Origin: Tabrizicola thermarum
GTDB lineage: Bacteria > Pseudomonadota > Alphaproteobacteria > Rhodobacterales > Rhodobacteraceae
Reading direction: 5' to 3'
DNA: 64,000 bases
NCBI RefSeq assembly: GCF_003574395.1
Contig: NZ_QMJY01000081.1
Location: forward strand, 1 to 64,000
Part shown: one piece after another, positions 8,652 to 17,514 of the stretch
Position numbering within the stretch: position 1 is the stretch's first letter
Layout of the letters: every line of letters starts with the position of its first letter
The notes under the pieces: generated by a model
What the model saw: only the letters and a program-made list of their open reading frames with translations
Told to the model about the DNA's origin: nothing
Database searches by the model: none
Position numbers and translations under genes: made by a program

Positions 8652-9932
8652 CTACTCGGCGGCAAGATCGCGCGGCTGGGTGGCAAGGATCGCCTCGGTC
8701 ACTTCGGACAGCGCCAGTGCGGCCGCGCCATGTGCCCAGAGCAGATCGCCCCAGGCGTGGATCTCGATGGGCGGACGCGAACGGCCGGTCTGGATCGTCA
8801 GGTTGTCCATCTCGGCCAGGGTCTCGGCGGCGTAAAGGTAGTCATAGCGCATCCGCTCGCCCGAAAGGATGATGAGCGCAGGGTCGAAGAGGTTGACCAC
8901 GTTCGACAGCCCGACCGCCAGGTAGCGCCCGGCGCGGCGGAAGATCGACCTGGCGGTGGCGTTCCCGGCCTTGGCATGGTCGTACAGGCTTTCCAGAAGC
9001 ACGTTGATCGGCTGGCTTTCCTTGTGGCCCCAGTTCAGCGCGGTCGTCGCCTCGCGCGCCAGGGCATAGTCGGCGACATAGGCCTCAAGGCAGCCGCGCT
9101 GGCCGCAGCGGCACAGGGCGCCGTCGAGATGGACCTTGGTATGCCCAAGCTCCATCCCAAGGCGCTGGGCGCCGCGATAGATGCGGTGGTTCATCACGCA
9201 GCCCATGCCGACACCGTGTTCGATGGTGACGACGGCAAAGTCGGACAGGCTGCGTCCGGCGCCGAACCATAGCTCGGCCAGGGCGACGAGGTTCGCGTCG
9301 TTATCGACGAAGACCGGAACCCCCAGCCGCGCCGTCGCCGCCGCCGCGATCGGCACCGCGCGTTCGACAAGGATCGAGGACCACAGCGCCATGCCTGCGG
9401 CGCAATCGACAAAACCCGGCAGGCCGATGCCGACGCCGGACAGCTGCGCGCGGTCGATCGCCGCCTTGGCGCAGACCTGTTCCAGAAGGGTCTGGATCGT
9501 ATCGAGAATCTCGTCGACCTGCATCGGGCCAGGCTGGCGCGGGATGGCATGGTCGGCGATCAGCTTGCCGGCGAAATCGACGACGACAGCGGTGTGCTCG
9601 CGGTCGGACAGCTTCATCCCCGCGACGAGATGCGCGCCCGCACGCACGCCAAGCGACACCGCCGGGCGGCCGCGACCGGCCTCGCCATCGCGGGGGACGG
9701 CGACCTCTTCAATCAGGCCCGCCTCGATGAGTTCCGACGAAATCGTCGTGACCGAAGCCGGGCTGACCCCAAGATCCTTGGCCAGCTGCACACGCGGGAT
9801 CAGGCCGGCGGCGCGGACAAGGTCGAAGACCTGCTGGCGCAGCGGCCTCTGGCTTTCGGTCAACGGCGGGATCAGGGGACCCACGCCCTTGCGCCCCTCC
9901 GTGTTGGCAGACCGAGTCGCCTTCGCCAGCAT
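8652..9932 (-). CDS. xylR: ROK-family transcriptional regulator of the xylose operon
   Basis: Protein of 426 residues. Residues 35-78 form a winged helix-turn-helix (VFDLVRAAGLIPRVQLAKDLGVSP region) and the rest is a ROK sugar-kinase-like domain, with VFVDNDAN at 207-214, ELGH at 261-264 and the zinc motif CRCGQRGC at 274-281. ROK regulators of this build usually repress sugar operons and release DNA when they bind sugar. The gene is transcribed divergently from the xylF-xylHGBA cluster, so D-xylose is the likely effector. The candidate operator is the AT-rich 17-nt box at 10050-10066, repeated at 11227-11243. The symbol is a functional guess from position; the protein is unrelated to the AraC-type XylR of E. 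coli. Confidence 0.8.
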   Translation of the reverse strand: MLAKATRSANTEGRKGVGPLIPPLTESQRPLRQQVFDLVRAAGLIPRVQLAKDLGVSPASVTTISSELIEAGLIEEVAVPRDGEAGRGRPAVSLGVRAGAHLVAGMKLSDREHTAVVVDFAGKLIADHAIPRQPGPMQVDEILDTIQTLLEQVCAKAAIDRAQLSGVGIGLPGFVDCAAGMALWSSILVERAVPIAAAATARLGVPVFVDNDANLVALAELWFGAGRSLSDFAVVTIEHGVGMGCVMNHRIYRGAQRLGMELGHTKVHLDGALCRCGQRGCLEAYVADYALAREATTALNWGHKESQPINVLLESLYDHAKAGNATARSIFRRAGRYLAVGLSNVVNLFDPALIILSGERMRYDYLYAAETLAEMDNLTIQTGRSRPPIEIHAWGDLLWAHGAAALALSEVTEAILATQPRDLAAE

Positions 9933-10047
9933 TCTTTCACACCCCGAAGTAAAAGCCGCCGATTCCGTCGTCGCGCGATGGGCGGTAGAGCCATTCCTGC
10001 CCGATCGTCAGCAGTTCCGCCTGAACTTCAGCTAAGACCAGCAGAAT

Positions 10048-10066
10048 AATTTTGACAACTGAAATT
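10048..10066. promoter_or_regulatory. Candidate XylR operator / promoter box 1
   Basis: AATTTTGACAACTGAAATT is an imperfect dyad with AATTT/AAATT arms and contains TTGACA at 10052-10057. The 17 bases from 10050 recur exactly at 11227, in each case 77-78 bases ahead of a xylF start codon. In this very GC-rich genome an AT-rich repeated dyad placed this way is a strong operator candidate. No good -10 box is visible at the expected spacing. Confidence 0.6.
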
Positions 10067-10144
10067 GATATGGCAGCGTGGCCATGGTTTTGTTCAACTT
10101 TGGGATGAGCATTTTCACAAACCGCAATCAAGGGATGAACGCCG

Positions 10145-11170
10145 ATGCAGAGACTGCTTTGGACCGCCGCACTGATGCTGATGAGCCTGACTTCGGCGGG
10201 TCTTGCCGAGGGGAAGAAGATCGGCGTGGCCTGGGGGGACCTTGCGCAGCCGCGCTGGCGGTGGGATGTCACCGCGATGCGGTCGATCATCGAGCGGAAG
10301 GGCAACAAGTATCTGCCGTTCAACGCGGGTGGATCGGCGGCGAAGCAGCTGCAGGACATCGAACAGATGATGAACGAAGGCGTGGACGCCATCGTGATCC
10401 AGGCTGTCGACAAGGAAACGATCATGACCTCGGTCGAGCGCGCCGCCGCAGCCGGGATCCCGATGGTTGCCTATGACCGCCTGATCGAACATCCCGGCGT
10501 TTTCTACATCACCTTCGACAACGTCGGCGTGGGCCGCCTGATCGCGGCCATCGTCAAGGAGAAGCAGCCGACGGGGAACTATGCGATCATCAAGGGGGAT
10601 CCGGGCGATGCCAACTCGGACTTCCTGCGGCAGGGTATGGAAGAGGTGATCGGCGCGGCCGTGGCTGGCGGGCAGATCAGGATCGTCGGCGAGGTCTATA
10701 CCGACGGCTGGAATCCCGACGCGGCCAAGGCGAACATGGAAAAGATCCTGGCCGAGAACGGCAACCAGGTCGATGCCGTCCTTGCCGAGAATGACGGCAT
10801 GGCCGGTGGCGCGATCGAGGCGTTGCAGGCCGCGGGCCTGACTGTGCCGATCGGCGGACAGGATGGCGATCCTGCGGCGCTGAACCGGGTGGCGCAGGGG
10901 CTTCAGACGGTGTCGGTCTGGAAGAACAGCTTCGATCTGGCCAAGCAGGCCGGTCAGGTCGCCGTCCAGCTGGCCGAGGGCACGCCGATGAGCCTGATCC
11001 CTGAGGCGCGGCAGTTCAGCGGCGGCGAGAAGGGCGTTCCGGTCTGGTCGATCCTGCTGAACCCGACCGCGATCACCGCAGAGTCGCTGGACATCGTGAT
11101 CGACGCCGAGCATGTGACCAGGAAAGAGGTCTGCAAGAACGCGCTGCCTTCGGTCGCGGCCTGCCAGTAA
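10145..11170 (+). CDS. xylF: Periplasmic D-xylose-binding protein, first copy
   Basis: Protein of 341 residues. A signal peptide (about 1-21, ending SAGLAE) is followed by a type-1 periplasmic sugar-binding fold of the XylF family: GKKIGVAWGDLAQPRW at the start, MVAYDRLIEHPGVFY mid-protein, YAIIKGDPGD, VLAENDGMAGGAIEAL and IGGQDGD near the hinge. It captures xylose for the XylGH transporter. AAGGGA precedes the ATG. It is a diverged paralogue of the next gene: same length, same domain plan and the same C-terminal AACQ ending, but different in the N-terminal third. An intrinsic terminator follows, so it may be transcribed as its own unit. It may bind a related pentose rather than xylose. Confidence 0.88.
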   Translation: MQRLLWTAALMLMSLTSAGLAEGKKIGVAWGDLAQPRWRWDVTAMRSIIERKGNKYLPFNAGGSAAKQLQDIEQMMNEGVDAIVIQAVDKETIMTSVERAAAAGIPMVAYDRLIEHPGVFYITFDNVGVGRLIAAIVKEKQPTGNYAIIKGDPGDANSDFLRQGMEEVIGAAVAGGQIRIVGEVYTDGWNPDAAKANMEKILAENGNQVDAVLAENDGMAGGAIEALQAAGLTVPIGGQDGDPAALNRVAQGLQTVSVWKNSFDLAKQAGQVAVQLAEGTPMSLIPEARQFSGGEKGVPVWSILLNPTAITAESLDIVIDAEHVTRKEVCKNALPSVAACQ

Positions 11171-11193
11171 GCGCGCGTTCCCGGCCATGGCTT

Positions 11194-11230
11194 GCGCCGA
11201 TCCCGGCGGGGGTCGGCGCTTTTATTTTTT
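11194..11230 (+). terminator. Strong intrinsic terminator after first xylF
   Basis: GCGCCGATCCC pairs with GGGGTCGGCGC (11 bp with one G-U pair) around a four-base loop and is followed directly by TTTTATTTTTT. The T tract runs into the second operator box, so terminator and next control site are physically joined. Confidence 0.85.
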
Positions 11231-11243
11231 GACAACTGAAATT
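11227..11243. promoter_or_regulatory. Candidate XylR operator / promoter box 2
   Basis: TTTTGACAACTGAAATT is identical over 17 bases to the box at 10050-10066. TTGACA at 11229-11234 is followed after 17 bases by CATCTT, a poor but possible -10. Box-to-start-codon spacing is 77 bases here and 78 at copy one. It overlaps the T tract of the preceding terminator. Confidence 0.6.
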
Positions 11244-11320
11244 ATTCGCGGCATCTTCCCGCCTGTTCCGGCGAATCTGCCGGACCGGCCCGCAGAGGCC
11301 GATCCATAGGGAGGATACTT

Positions 11321-12346
11321 ATGCGTACCGCAATTCTCGCCGCCGTTCTGGCGGTGACTGGCTTCTCGTCGGCCGCTCTGGCCGAAGGCAAGAAGATCGG
11401 CGTTTCCTGGGCCCAGTTCCAGGAAGAGCGCTGGAAGATCGACGAAGCCGCGATGAAGGCCGCCATCGAAGCCGCCGGCAACGAGTACGTCTCGGCGGAC
11501 GCCCAGTCCTCGGCCGAAAAGCAGCTGTCGGACATCGACGCGCTGATCGCCCAGGGTGTTGACGCGCTGATCATCAACGCTTGGGACAAGGACGCCATCG
11601 GCCCGGCGATCGAGAAGGCCGCCGCCGAAGGGATCCCGGTCGTGGGTTACGACCGTCTGATCGAGGACAACCGCACCTTCTACCTGACCTTCGACAACGT
11701 CGGCGTGGGCCGGATCATCGCTCAGGAAGTGTACAAACTGGTGCCGAAGGGCAACTACGCGATCATCAAGGGCGACCCGGGCGACCCGAACGTCGGCTTC
11801 CTGCGTCAGGGCATGGAAGAAGTCATCGGCGCCGCTGTTGCCTCGGGCGACATCAAGATCGTCGGCGAAGCGAACTCGGACGGCTGGAAGCCCGAGAACG
11901 CCCAGAAGAACATGGAGCAGATCCTGACCGCCAACAACAACGCCGTTGACGCCGTTCTGGCACAGAACGACGGCATGGCCGGTGGCGTGGCCGCGGCTCT
12001 GGCCGCGCAGGGCCTGAACGTGCCGCTGGGTGGCCAGGATGGCGACCTTGCCGCGATCAACCGCGTGGCACGCGGCACCCAGACCGTGTCGGTCTGGAAG
12101 AACGCCCGCGACCTGGGCAAGAAGGCGGGCGAGATCGCGGGGATGCTTGCCGACGGCATGGCGCTGGACGCGATCCCGGGGGCGACCAAGTTCTCGGGTG
12201 GTGAAAAGGGTGTCGAGATGAACGCGATCCTGCTGGATCCGACCCCGATCACCAAGGACACGCTGAACCTTGCCATCGAGGCGGGCCACATCACCAAGGA
12301 ACAGGCCTGCGAAGGCGCGATGCCCGACGTCGCTGCCTGCCAGTGA
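11321..12346 (+). CDS. xylF: Periplasmic D-xylose-binding protein, second copy
   Basis: Protein of 341 residues with a signal peptide ending near ALAEG, then the XylF fold: KKIGVSWAQFQEERWK, VVGYDRLIEDNRTFY, YAIIKGDPGDPN, VLAQNDGMAGG and LGGQDGDLAA. It has an excellent ribosome-binding site (GGGAGG, six bases before ATG), better than the first copy's, and lies next to xylH, so it is probably the main xylose receptor. It is collinear with the upstream paralogue and under an identical operator-like box, so the pair looks like a tandem duplication that included control sequences and then diverged. A hairpin just downstream may limit read-through into the permease gene. Confidence 0.92.
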   Translation: MRTAILAAVLAVTGFSSAALAEGKKIGVSWAQFQEERWKIDEAAMKAAIEAAGNEYVSADAQSSAEKQLSDIDALIAQGVDALIINAWDKDAIGPAIEKAAAEGIPVVGYDRLIEDNRTFYLTFDNVGVGRIIAQEVYKLVPKGNYAIIKGDPGDPNVGFLRQGMEEVIGAAVASGDIKIVGEANSDGWKPENAQKNMEQILTANNNAVDAVLAQNDGMAGGVAAALAAQGLNVPLGGQDGDLAAINRVARGTQTVSVWKNARDLGKKAGEIAGMLADGMALDAIPGATKFSGGEKGVEMNAILLDPTPITKDTLNLAIEAGHITKEQACEGAMPDVAACQ

Positions 12347-12357
12347 TCTGACCTATC

Positions 12358-12392
12358 GGCGCCGTCCCCATCGGGGCGGCGCCTTCCTTTTC
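12358..12392 (+). terminator. Partial terminator/attenuator between xylF and xylH
   Basis: GGCGCCG pairs with CGGCGCC, extended inward by CCCC/GGGG with one bulged T, and is followed by TTCCTTTTCT. Placed between a binding-protein gene and its permease, such a hairpin typically gives partial termination and a stable upstream message, so more binding protein than transporter is made. Confidence 0.7.
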
Positions 12393-12485
12393 TCCTGGCT
12401 GGACCTGCGCCCTGCGGGGTGTGATGGCGCGCAGTGACGCGCACGGTTCCGGCACAGCCCCATCCCTCTCAGGCTGGACGAGGAC

Positions 12486-13877
12486 ATGACCGCTACACCC
12501 CAATCCACGACGACACATGCGCCGAAGGAAGGCGGGCTCACCCGCTTTCTGCGCACGACAGAGATCGACCCCCGCCTCTTGGGCATGATCGGCGCGCTGC
12601 TCTTGATCTGGCTGGCCTTCGAGGCCTATTCGACCTTTGTCCTCGACCGCCCCTCGATGCTGCTGGGCGCATCCCAGGCCGAGGCGAACGGCTTCCTCAC
12701 CCCGCGCAACCTGTGGAACCTGTCGGTGCAGACCGCCTATATCGGCATCATGGCGACGGGGATGGTGCTGGTCATCATCACGCGCAACATCGACCTGTCG
12801 GTGGGGTCGATCATGGGCATGGTCGGCATGTACATGGGGCTGTTGCAGGTCGAATACCTGACGCCCGCGCTGGGCCTGGGCCATCCGTCGATCTGGATCA
12901 TCACGGTGATCTTCGGCATCGCCATGGGCGCGCTGATCGGCTGTTTCCAGGGCGTGCTGATCGCCTTCCTGGGCATCCCGGCCTTCATCGTCACGCTGGG
13001 CGGACTGCTGGTCTGGCGGGGTGCTGCCTTCCTGGTGGCGGGCGGCAAGACCATTGCTCCGCTGGATGAAACCTTCTCGCTGATCGGCGGCGGGTCCTTC
13101 GGCGCGCTGGGCAAGACCGGCAGCTGGATCTTCGCCGTGATCGCCTGCGTCTTCGTGGTCTGGGCCTTCGTCAGCGGCCGCCAGTCGCGCAAGACGCACG
13201 GGTTCACCCTGCGCCCGGTCTGGGCCGAGACCTTCGTGATCGCGCTGGTCTGCGGCGCGATCATTGGCGCGACGGCGGTGGTGAACAGCTACATCTGGCC
13301 CAAGGGCAATATCGAGAAATACTACAAGGCGCTGGGACAGGAGCTGCCCGAATGCGCCAAGTCGAACAGCACGATCTACAGCGACGTCTGCGCCAGCTTC
13401 GGCCACGGCTTCGCCTATCCGGTGCTGATCATGATCGCCGTGGCCATCGCGATGACCGTGCTGATGACCCGCACCCGGTTCGGCCGCTATGTCTTTGCCA
13501 TAGGCGGCAACCCCGAGGCGGCGGCCCTGTCCGGCATCAACACCCGGGCGATGATCGTGAAGATCTTCACCCTGATGGGCGGTCTGGCAGGCATCGCCGC
13601 CGTCATCGGCGCGGCGCGGCAGAACAGCGCCACCAATGCCATGGGCAACCTGGACGAGCTTTACGTCATCGCCGCCGCCGTCGTGGGCGGCACCTCGCTG
13701 GCGGGGGGCGTGGGCACGATCTACGGCGCGATCATCGGCGCGCTGATCCTGACCAGCCTGCAGACCGGCATGGTGCTGATCGGCTTCGGCGACGGGTCCT
13801 ACCAGCGCATCGTGATCGGCATCGCACTGGTGTTGGCCGTCTGGCTCGACATCGTTTACCGCAAACGCATCAAGTAA
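12486..13877 (+). CDS. xylH: D-xylose ABC transporter permease
   Basis: Inner-membrane protein of 463 residues with about ten hydrophobic segments. Family motifs include TRNIDLSVGSIMG, GIPAFIVTLGGLLVWRG, GGNPEAAALSGIN and GGTSLAGGVGTIYGAIIGALI, all of the RbsC/XylH permease group. A polar insert between the middle helices (about 275-310, with EKYYKALGQELPE and two cysteines) makes it longer than RbsC and is a XylH-like feature. GAGG lies just upstream of the ATG at 12486. It should form the channel with XylG, receiving sugar from XylF. Confidence 0.93.
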   Translation: MTATPQSTTTHAPKEGGLTRFLRTTEIDPRLLGMIGALLLIWLAFEAYSTFVLDRPSMLLGASQAEANGFLTPRNLWNLSVQTAYIGIMATGMVLVIITRNIDLSVGSIMGMVGMYMGLLQVEYLTPALGLGHPSIWIITVIFGIAMGALIGCFQGVLIAFLGIPAFIVTLGGLLVWRGAAFLVAGGKTIAPLDETFSLIGGGSFGALGKTGSWIFAVIACVFVVWAFVSGRQSRKTHGFTLRPVWAETFVIALVCGAIIGATAVVNSYIWPKGNIEKYYKALGQELPECAKSNSTIYSDVCASFGHGFAYPVLIMIAVAIAMTVLMTRTRFGRYVFAIGGNPEAAALSGINTRAMIVKIFTLMGGLAGIAAVIGAARQNSATNAMGNLDELYVIAAAVVGGTSLAGGVGTIYGAIIGALILTSLQTGMVLIGFGDGSYQRIVIGIALVLAVWLDIVYRKRIK

Positions 13878-13889
13878 GGGGCAGAGATC

Positions 13890-14654
13890 ATGGTGGACAG
13901 AACCGGAACCCCGCTTGTCGAACTGCGCGACATCTCGATTTCCTTCGGGGGGATCAAGGCCGTGGATCACGTCACGGTCGATCTTTACCCCGGCGAGGTC
14001 GTGGGCCTTCTGGGCCACAACGGCGCAGGCAAATCGACGCTGATCAAGTGCCTGTCGGGCGCCTATCGCAAGGACTCGGGCCAGATCTTCATCAACGGCA
14101 AAGAGGTGGAGATCAACGATCCCCGCGACGCGCGCGCGCATAACATCGAGACGATCTATCAGACGCTGGCTCTGGCCGACAACCTGGATGCCGCCTCGAA
14201 CCTGTTTCTGGGGCGCGAGCTGGTGAACCGCTTCGGCTTCGTTGACGAGTCCAAGATGGAAGCCGAGACGCGGAAGATCATGGGTCGGCTCAACCCGAAC
14301 TTCCGCAAGTTCAACGTGCCGGTGAACGCGCTTTCGGGCGGGCAGCGGCAGTCGGTCGCTATCGCGCGGGCGGTGTATTTCAACGCCAGGATCCTGATCA
14401 TGGACGAACCGACCGCCGCCCTCGGCCCGCATGAGACGCAGATGGTGGCCGAGCTGATCCAGGAGCTGAAGGCGCAAGGCCTGGGCATCTTCCTGATCGA
14501 ACACGACATCCACAACGTGATGAAGCTGTGCGACCGGGCCTCGGTGATGAAGAACGGCCAGCTGGTCGGCACGGTGAACGTGGACGAAGTTACCGACGAC
14601 GACATCCTGGGGATGATCATCCTGGGCAAGAAACCCCAGCATCTGGCCGCGTGA
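13890..14654 (+). CDS. xylG: D-xylose ABC transporter ATP-binding protein (single-domain XylG)
   Basis: Protein of 254 residues with one complete ABC cassette: Walker [10 protein letters not shown] (about 49-57), signature [14 protein letters not shown], Walker [12 protein letters not shown] and a switch histidine in FLIEHD. E. coli XylG has two fused cassettes (about 510 residues); this is the single-cassette form common in alphaproteobacteria, so a homodimer probably powers XylH. The gene starts 12 bases after xylH, and its stop shares one base with the xylB start (TGATG), showing tight translational coupling. Confidence 0.92.
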   Translation: MVDRTGTPLVELRDISISFGGIKAVDHVTVDLYPGEVVGLLGHNGAGKSTLIKCLSGAYRKDSGQIFINGKEVEINDPRDARAHNIETIYQTLALADNLDAASNLFLGRELVNRFGFVDESKMEAETRKIMGRLNPNFRKFNVPVNALSGGQRQSVAIARAVYFNARILIMDEPTAALGPHETQMVAELIQELKAQGLGIFLIEHDIHNVMKLCDRASVMKNGQLVGTVNVDEVTDDDILGMIILGKKPQHLAA

Positions 14655-16090
14655 TGTATATCGGGCTTGATCTCGGCACATCGGGGATCAAGGGCATCCT
14701 GATCGGCGAGGACCAGCAGGTCCTTGCCGAAGCGACGGCCCCCCTGACTGTCCAGCGCCCCGCCGAAGGATGGAGCGAGCAGGCGCCGTCCGAATGGATC
14801 AGCGCGGCCGAGACGGTGTTCGACAAGCTGGCGCAGAAGGGTCTGGGCGGGGTGCGCGGGATCGGGCTTTCCGGCCACATGCATGGTGCCACGCTGCTGG
14901 ATGCCGCGGACGAAGTGCTGCGGCCCTGCATCCTGTGGAACGACACACGTGCCCATGCCGAGGCCGCCGTGCTGGACGGCGATCCGAAGTTCCGGCGGCT
15001 GACAGGCAATATCGTTTTTCCGGGATTTACCGCGCCCAAGCTGGTCTGGGTGCAAAAGCACGAGCCGCAGGTCTGGGACCGGGTGGCGAAGGTCCTGTTG
15101 CCGAAGGATTACCTGCGGCTCTGGCTGACGGGTGAGCATGTCGGAGAAATGTCGGATGCGGCGGGGACGTCGTGGCTGGATACCGGCAAGCGCGACTGGT
15201 CGGACGAGTTGTTGGCCGCCACCGGCCTGAACCGGGCGCAGATGCCCCGTCTGGTCGAGGGAAGCCAGGTTTCAGGCACTTTGCGCGAAGCGCTGGCCAG
15301 CCGCTGGGGCCTGCCTAAGTCGGTCGTCGTGGCCGGGGGCGGTGGGGACAATGCCGCCTCGGGCGTGGGCGTCGGCGTGGTGCGCGCGGGCGAGGCCTTT
15401 GTCTCGCTTGGCACCTCGGGCGTGCTGTTCGCCGCGAACGACGGCTACCAGCCCGACCCGGCGACGGCGGTGCATACCTTCTGCCATGCCCTGCCGGACA
15501 CATGGCACCAGATGGGCGTGATCCTGGCCGCGACCGATGCGCTGAACTGGTATGCGAAACTGGTCGGCTCGGACGCCTCGACCCTGACGCGCGAGCTTGG
15601 GCCCCTGCAGGCGCCGGGCAAGACCGTCTTCCTGCCCTATCTGGGCGGCGAGCGGACGCCCCTGAACTCAGCCAGCGTGCGAGGGGCCTTCACCGGGCTG
15701 GAGCACGCGACCGACCGGCAGGCGGCCACCCGCGCGGTGCTGGAGGGCGTGACCTTTGCCATCCGCGACAGCCGCGACGCACTGGTGGCTACCGGCACCA
15801 GGCTGGATCATCTTCTGGCGGTCGGCGGCGGCTCGCGGTCGGACTACTGGCTGCGGCTGATCGCCACTGCGCTGGACTGCCCGGTGCAACTGCCCGTGGC
15901 GGGGGATTTCGGCGGGGCCTTCGGCGCGGCGCGGCTTGGCCTGATGGCCGCGACCGGCGCCGGGTCCGAGATTGCGACCCTGCCGCAGATTGCCCGCATC
16001 ATCGACCCCGATCCTTCCCTCAAGGACGCCTTTGACGCGGGACATGCCCGGTTCCGCGCCGCCCAATCTGCCATCAAGGAGCTGACATGA
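14654..16090 (+). CDS. xylB: Xylulokinase
   Basis: FGGY-family sugar kinase of 478 residues that phosphorylates D-xylulose to D-xylulose 5-phosphate for the pentose phosphate pathway. Visible motifs are the phosphate-binding N-terminus [33 protein letters not shown] and the second-domain segments [23 protein letters not shown] and [12 protein letters not shown]. Length matches E. coli XylB (484). The start at 14654 directly abuts xylG, and the downstream end overlaps xylA by four bases (ATGA). Confidence 0.95.
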   Translation: MYIGLDLGTSGIKGILIGEDQQVLAEATAPLTVQRPAEGWSEQAPSEWISAAETVFDKLAQKGLGGVRGIGLSGHMHGATLLDAADEVLRPCILWNDTRAHAEAAVLDGDPKFRRLTGNIVFPGFTAPKLVWVQKHEPQVWDRVAKVLLPKDYLRLWLTGEHVGEMSDAAGTSWLDTGKRDWSDELLAATGLNRAQMPRLVEGSQVSGTLREALASRWGLPKSVVVAGGGGDNAASGVGVGVVRAGEAFVSLGTSGVLFAANDGYQPDPATAVHTFCHALPDTWHQMGVILAATDALNWYAKLVGSDASTLTRELGPLQAPGKTVFLPYLGGERTPLNSASVRGAFTGLEHATDRQAATRAVLEGVTFAIRDSRDALVATGTRLDHLLAVGGGSRSDYWLRLIATALDCPVQLPVAGDFGGAFGAARLGLMAATGAGSEIATLPQIARIIDPDPSLKDAFDAGHARFRAAQSAIKELT

Positions 16091-17388
16091 CCGACTTCTT
16101 CAAGGGCATCCCCGCGATCAAGTACGAGGGCCCGTCCTCCACCAACGAATTCGCCTTCCGCCACTACAACCCGGACGAAGTGGTCATGGGCAAGCGGCTG
16201 GAGGATCACCTCCGTTTCGCCGTGGCCTGGTGGCACAGCTTCGCATGGCCGGGCGGCGACCCGTTCGGCGGGCAGACCTTCGAGCGGCCCTGGTTCGGCG
16301 ACGGCATGGCGCTGGCCAAACTGAAGGCCGATGTGGCCTTCGAGATGTTCGATATCCTCGGTGTGCCCTTCTACTGCTTCCACGACGCGGATGTCCGCCC
16401 CGAGGGCGCGACTTTCGCCGAAAGCCTGAAGAACCTGAACGAGATCGCCGATTACCTGGGCGAGAAGCAGCAGACCCACAAGGCAAAGCTTCTGTGGGGC
16501 ACGGCGAACCTGTTCAGCCACCGCCGCTGGATGGCGGGCGCGGCCACCAACCCCGACCCGGACGTCTATGCCTATGCCGCCGCCACGGTGAAGGCGAACA
16601 TGGACGTGACCATGCGCCTTGGCGGGCAGAACTACGTCCTCTGGGGCGGGCGCGAGGGCTATGAGACGCTGCTGAACACCGACCTGAAGGCCGAGCGCGA
16701 CCACGCGGGTCGCTTCCTGCAACAGGTGGTGGAGTACAAGCACAAGATCGGCTTCAAGGGCACGATCCTGATCGAACCGAAGCCGCAGGAACCCTCGAAG
16801 CACCAGTATGACTATGACGTGGCCACGGTCTATGGCTTCCTGAAGGACTTCGGGCTTGAAAAAGAGATCAAGACCAATATCGAACAGGGCCATGCGATCC
16901 TTGCCGGTCACAGCTTCGAACACGAGATCGCCCTGGCCGCCGCCCTGGGCATCTTCGGCTCGATCGACATGAACCGAAACGACTACCAGTCCGGCTGGGA
17001 CACCGACCAGTTCCCGAACAACCATGCGGAAAAGGCGCTGGCCTTCTACGAGATCCTCAAGGCGGGCGGCTACACCACCGGCGGCACCAATTTCGACGCC
17101 AAGATCCGGCGTCAGTCGCTGGATCCCGAGGACCTGATCCTCGCCCATGTCGGCGGTATGGACACCTGCGCCCGCGCGCTCAAGTCCGCGGCGGCGCTGC
17201 TGGAGTCGGGAGAGCTGGAGGCCGCGAGGGCCGAGCGTTATGCCGGCTGGAAGGACCCCAGGGCGCAGGCGATGCTGAAAGGCTCGCTGGAAGAGGCCGC
17301 CGCGCGGGTGATGGCCGAGAAGATCGAGCCGCAGCCGAAATCCGGGCGGCAAGAGCGGCTGGAGAACCTGTGGAACCGCTACGTCTGA
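16087..17388 (+). CDS. xylA: Xylose isomerase
   Basis: Metal-dependent TIM-barrel enzyme of 433 residues that converts D-xylose to D-xylulose. Visible features are [17 protein letters not shown] near residue 45, the catalytic [10 protein letters not shown] with H99 and D102, [11 protein letters not shown] at 183-193 and the metal site near [17 protein letters not shown]. Length and motifs put it in the class II xylose isomerases. It completes the import-isomerise-phosphorylate route encoded by xylFHGBA and overlaps xylB by four bases. Confidence 0.96.
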   Translation: MTDFFKGIPAIKYEGPSSTNEFAFRHYNPDEVVMGKRLEDHLRFAVAWWHSFAWPGGDPFGGQTFERPWFGDGMALAKLKADVAFEMFDILGVPFYCFHDADVRPEGATFAESLKNLNEIADYLGEKQQTHKAKLLWGTANLFSHRRWMAGAATNPDPDVYAYAAATVKANMDVTMRLGGQNYVLWGGREGYETLLNTDLKAERDHAGRFLQQVVEYKHKIGFKGTILIEPKPQEPSKHQYDYDVATVYGFLKDFGLEKEIKTNIEQGHAILAGHSFEHEIALAAALGIFGSIDMNRNDYQSGWDTDQFPNNHAEKALAFYEILKAGGYTTGGTNFDAKIRRQSLDPEDLILAHVGGMDTCARALKSAAALLESGELEAARAERYAGWKDPRAQAMLKGSLEEAAARVMAEKIEPQPKSGRQERLENLWNRYV

Positions 17389-17408
17389 CTGACGCGGAAG
17401 GAAACCCC

Positions 17409-17429
17409 GCCCCGGGCTTGGCCCGGGGC
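17409..17429. repeat. Extragenic palindrome
   Basis: GCCCCGGGC and its exact complement form a 9-bp hairpin around a three-base loop. Together with the related palindrome 36 bases downstream it resembles the short dispersed GC-rich palindromes found between genes in this group of bacteria. It may end or protect the xyl operon transcript; no T run follows. Confidence 0.55.
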
Positions 17430-17464
17430 CTCTTGCCGAACTGTCACCACCTCTGACCGGGGAG

Positions 17465-17485
17465 GTCCCGGGTCAAGCCCGGGAC
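17465..17485. repeat. Extragenic palindrome, second copy
   Basis: GTCCCGGG and its complement form an 8-bp stem around TCAAG. It shares the CCCGGG core with the palindrome at 17409-17429 and lies 29 bases ahead of the TTG start of the GH3 gene. Confidence 0.55.
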
Positions 17486-17514
17486 GGGGTCTTGGCATAT
17501 GGACGGAGCCTGCC

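Noticed and set aside
12291-14681. Long minus-strand open frame opposite xylH and xylG
   Set aside because: Antisense shadow of GC-rich codons; composition is repetitive H/D/Q/R and no family is recognisable.
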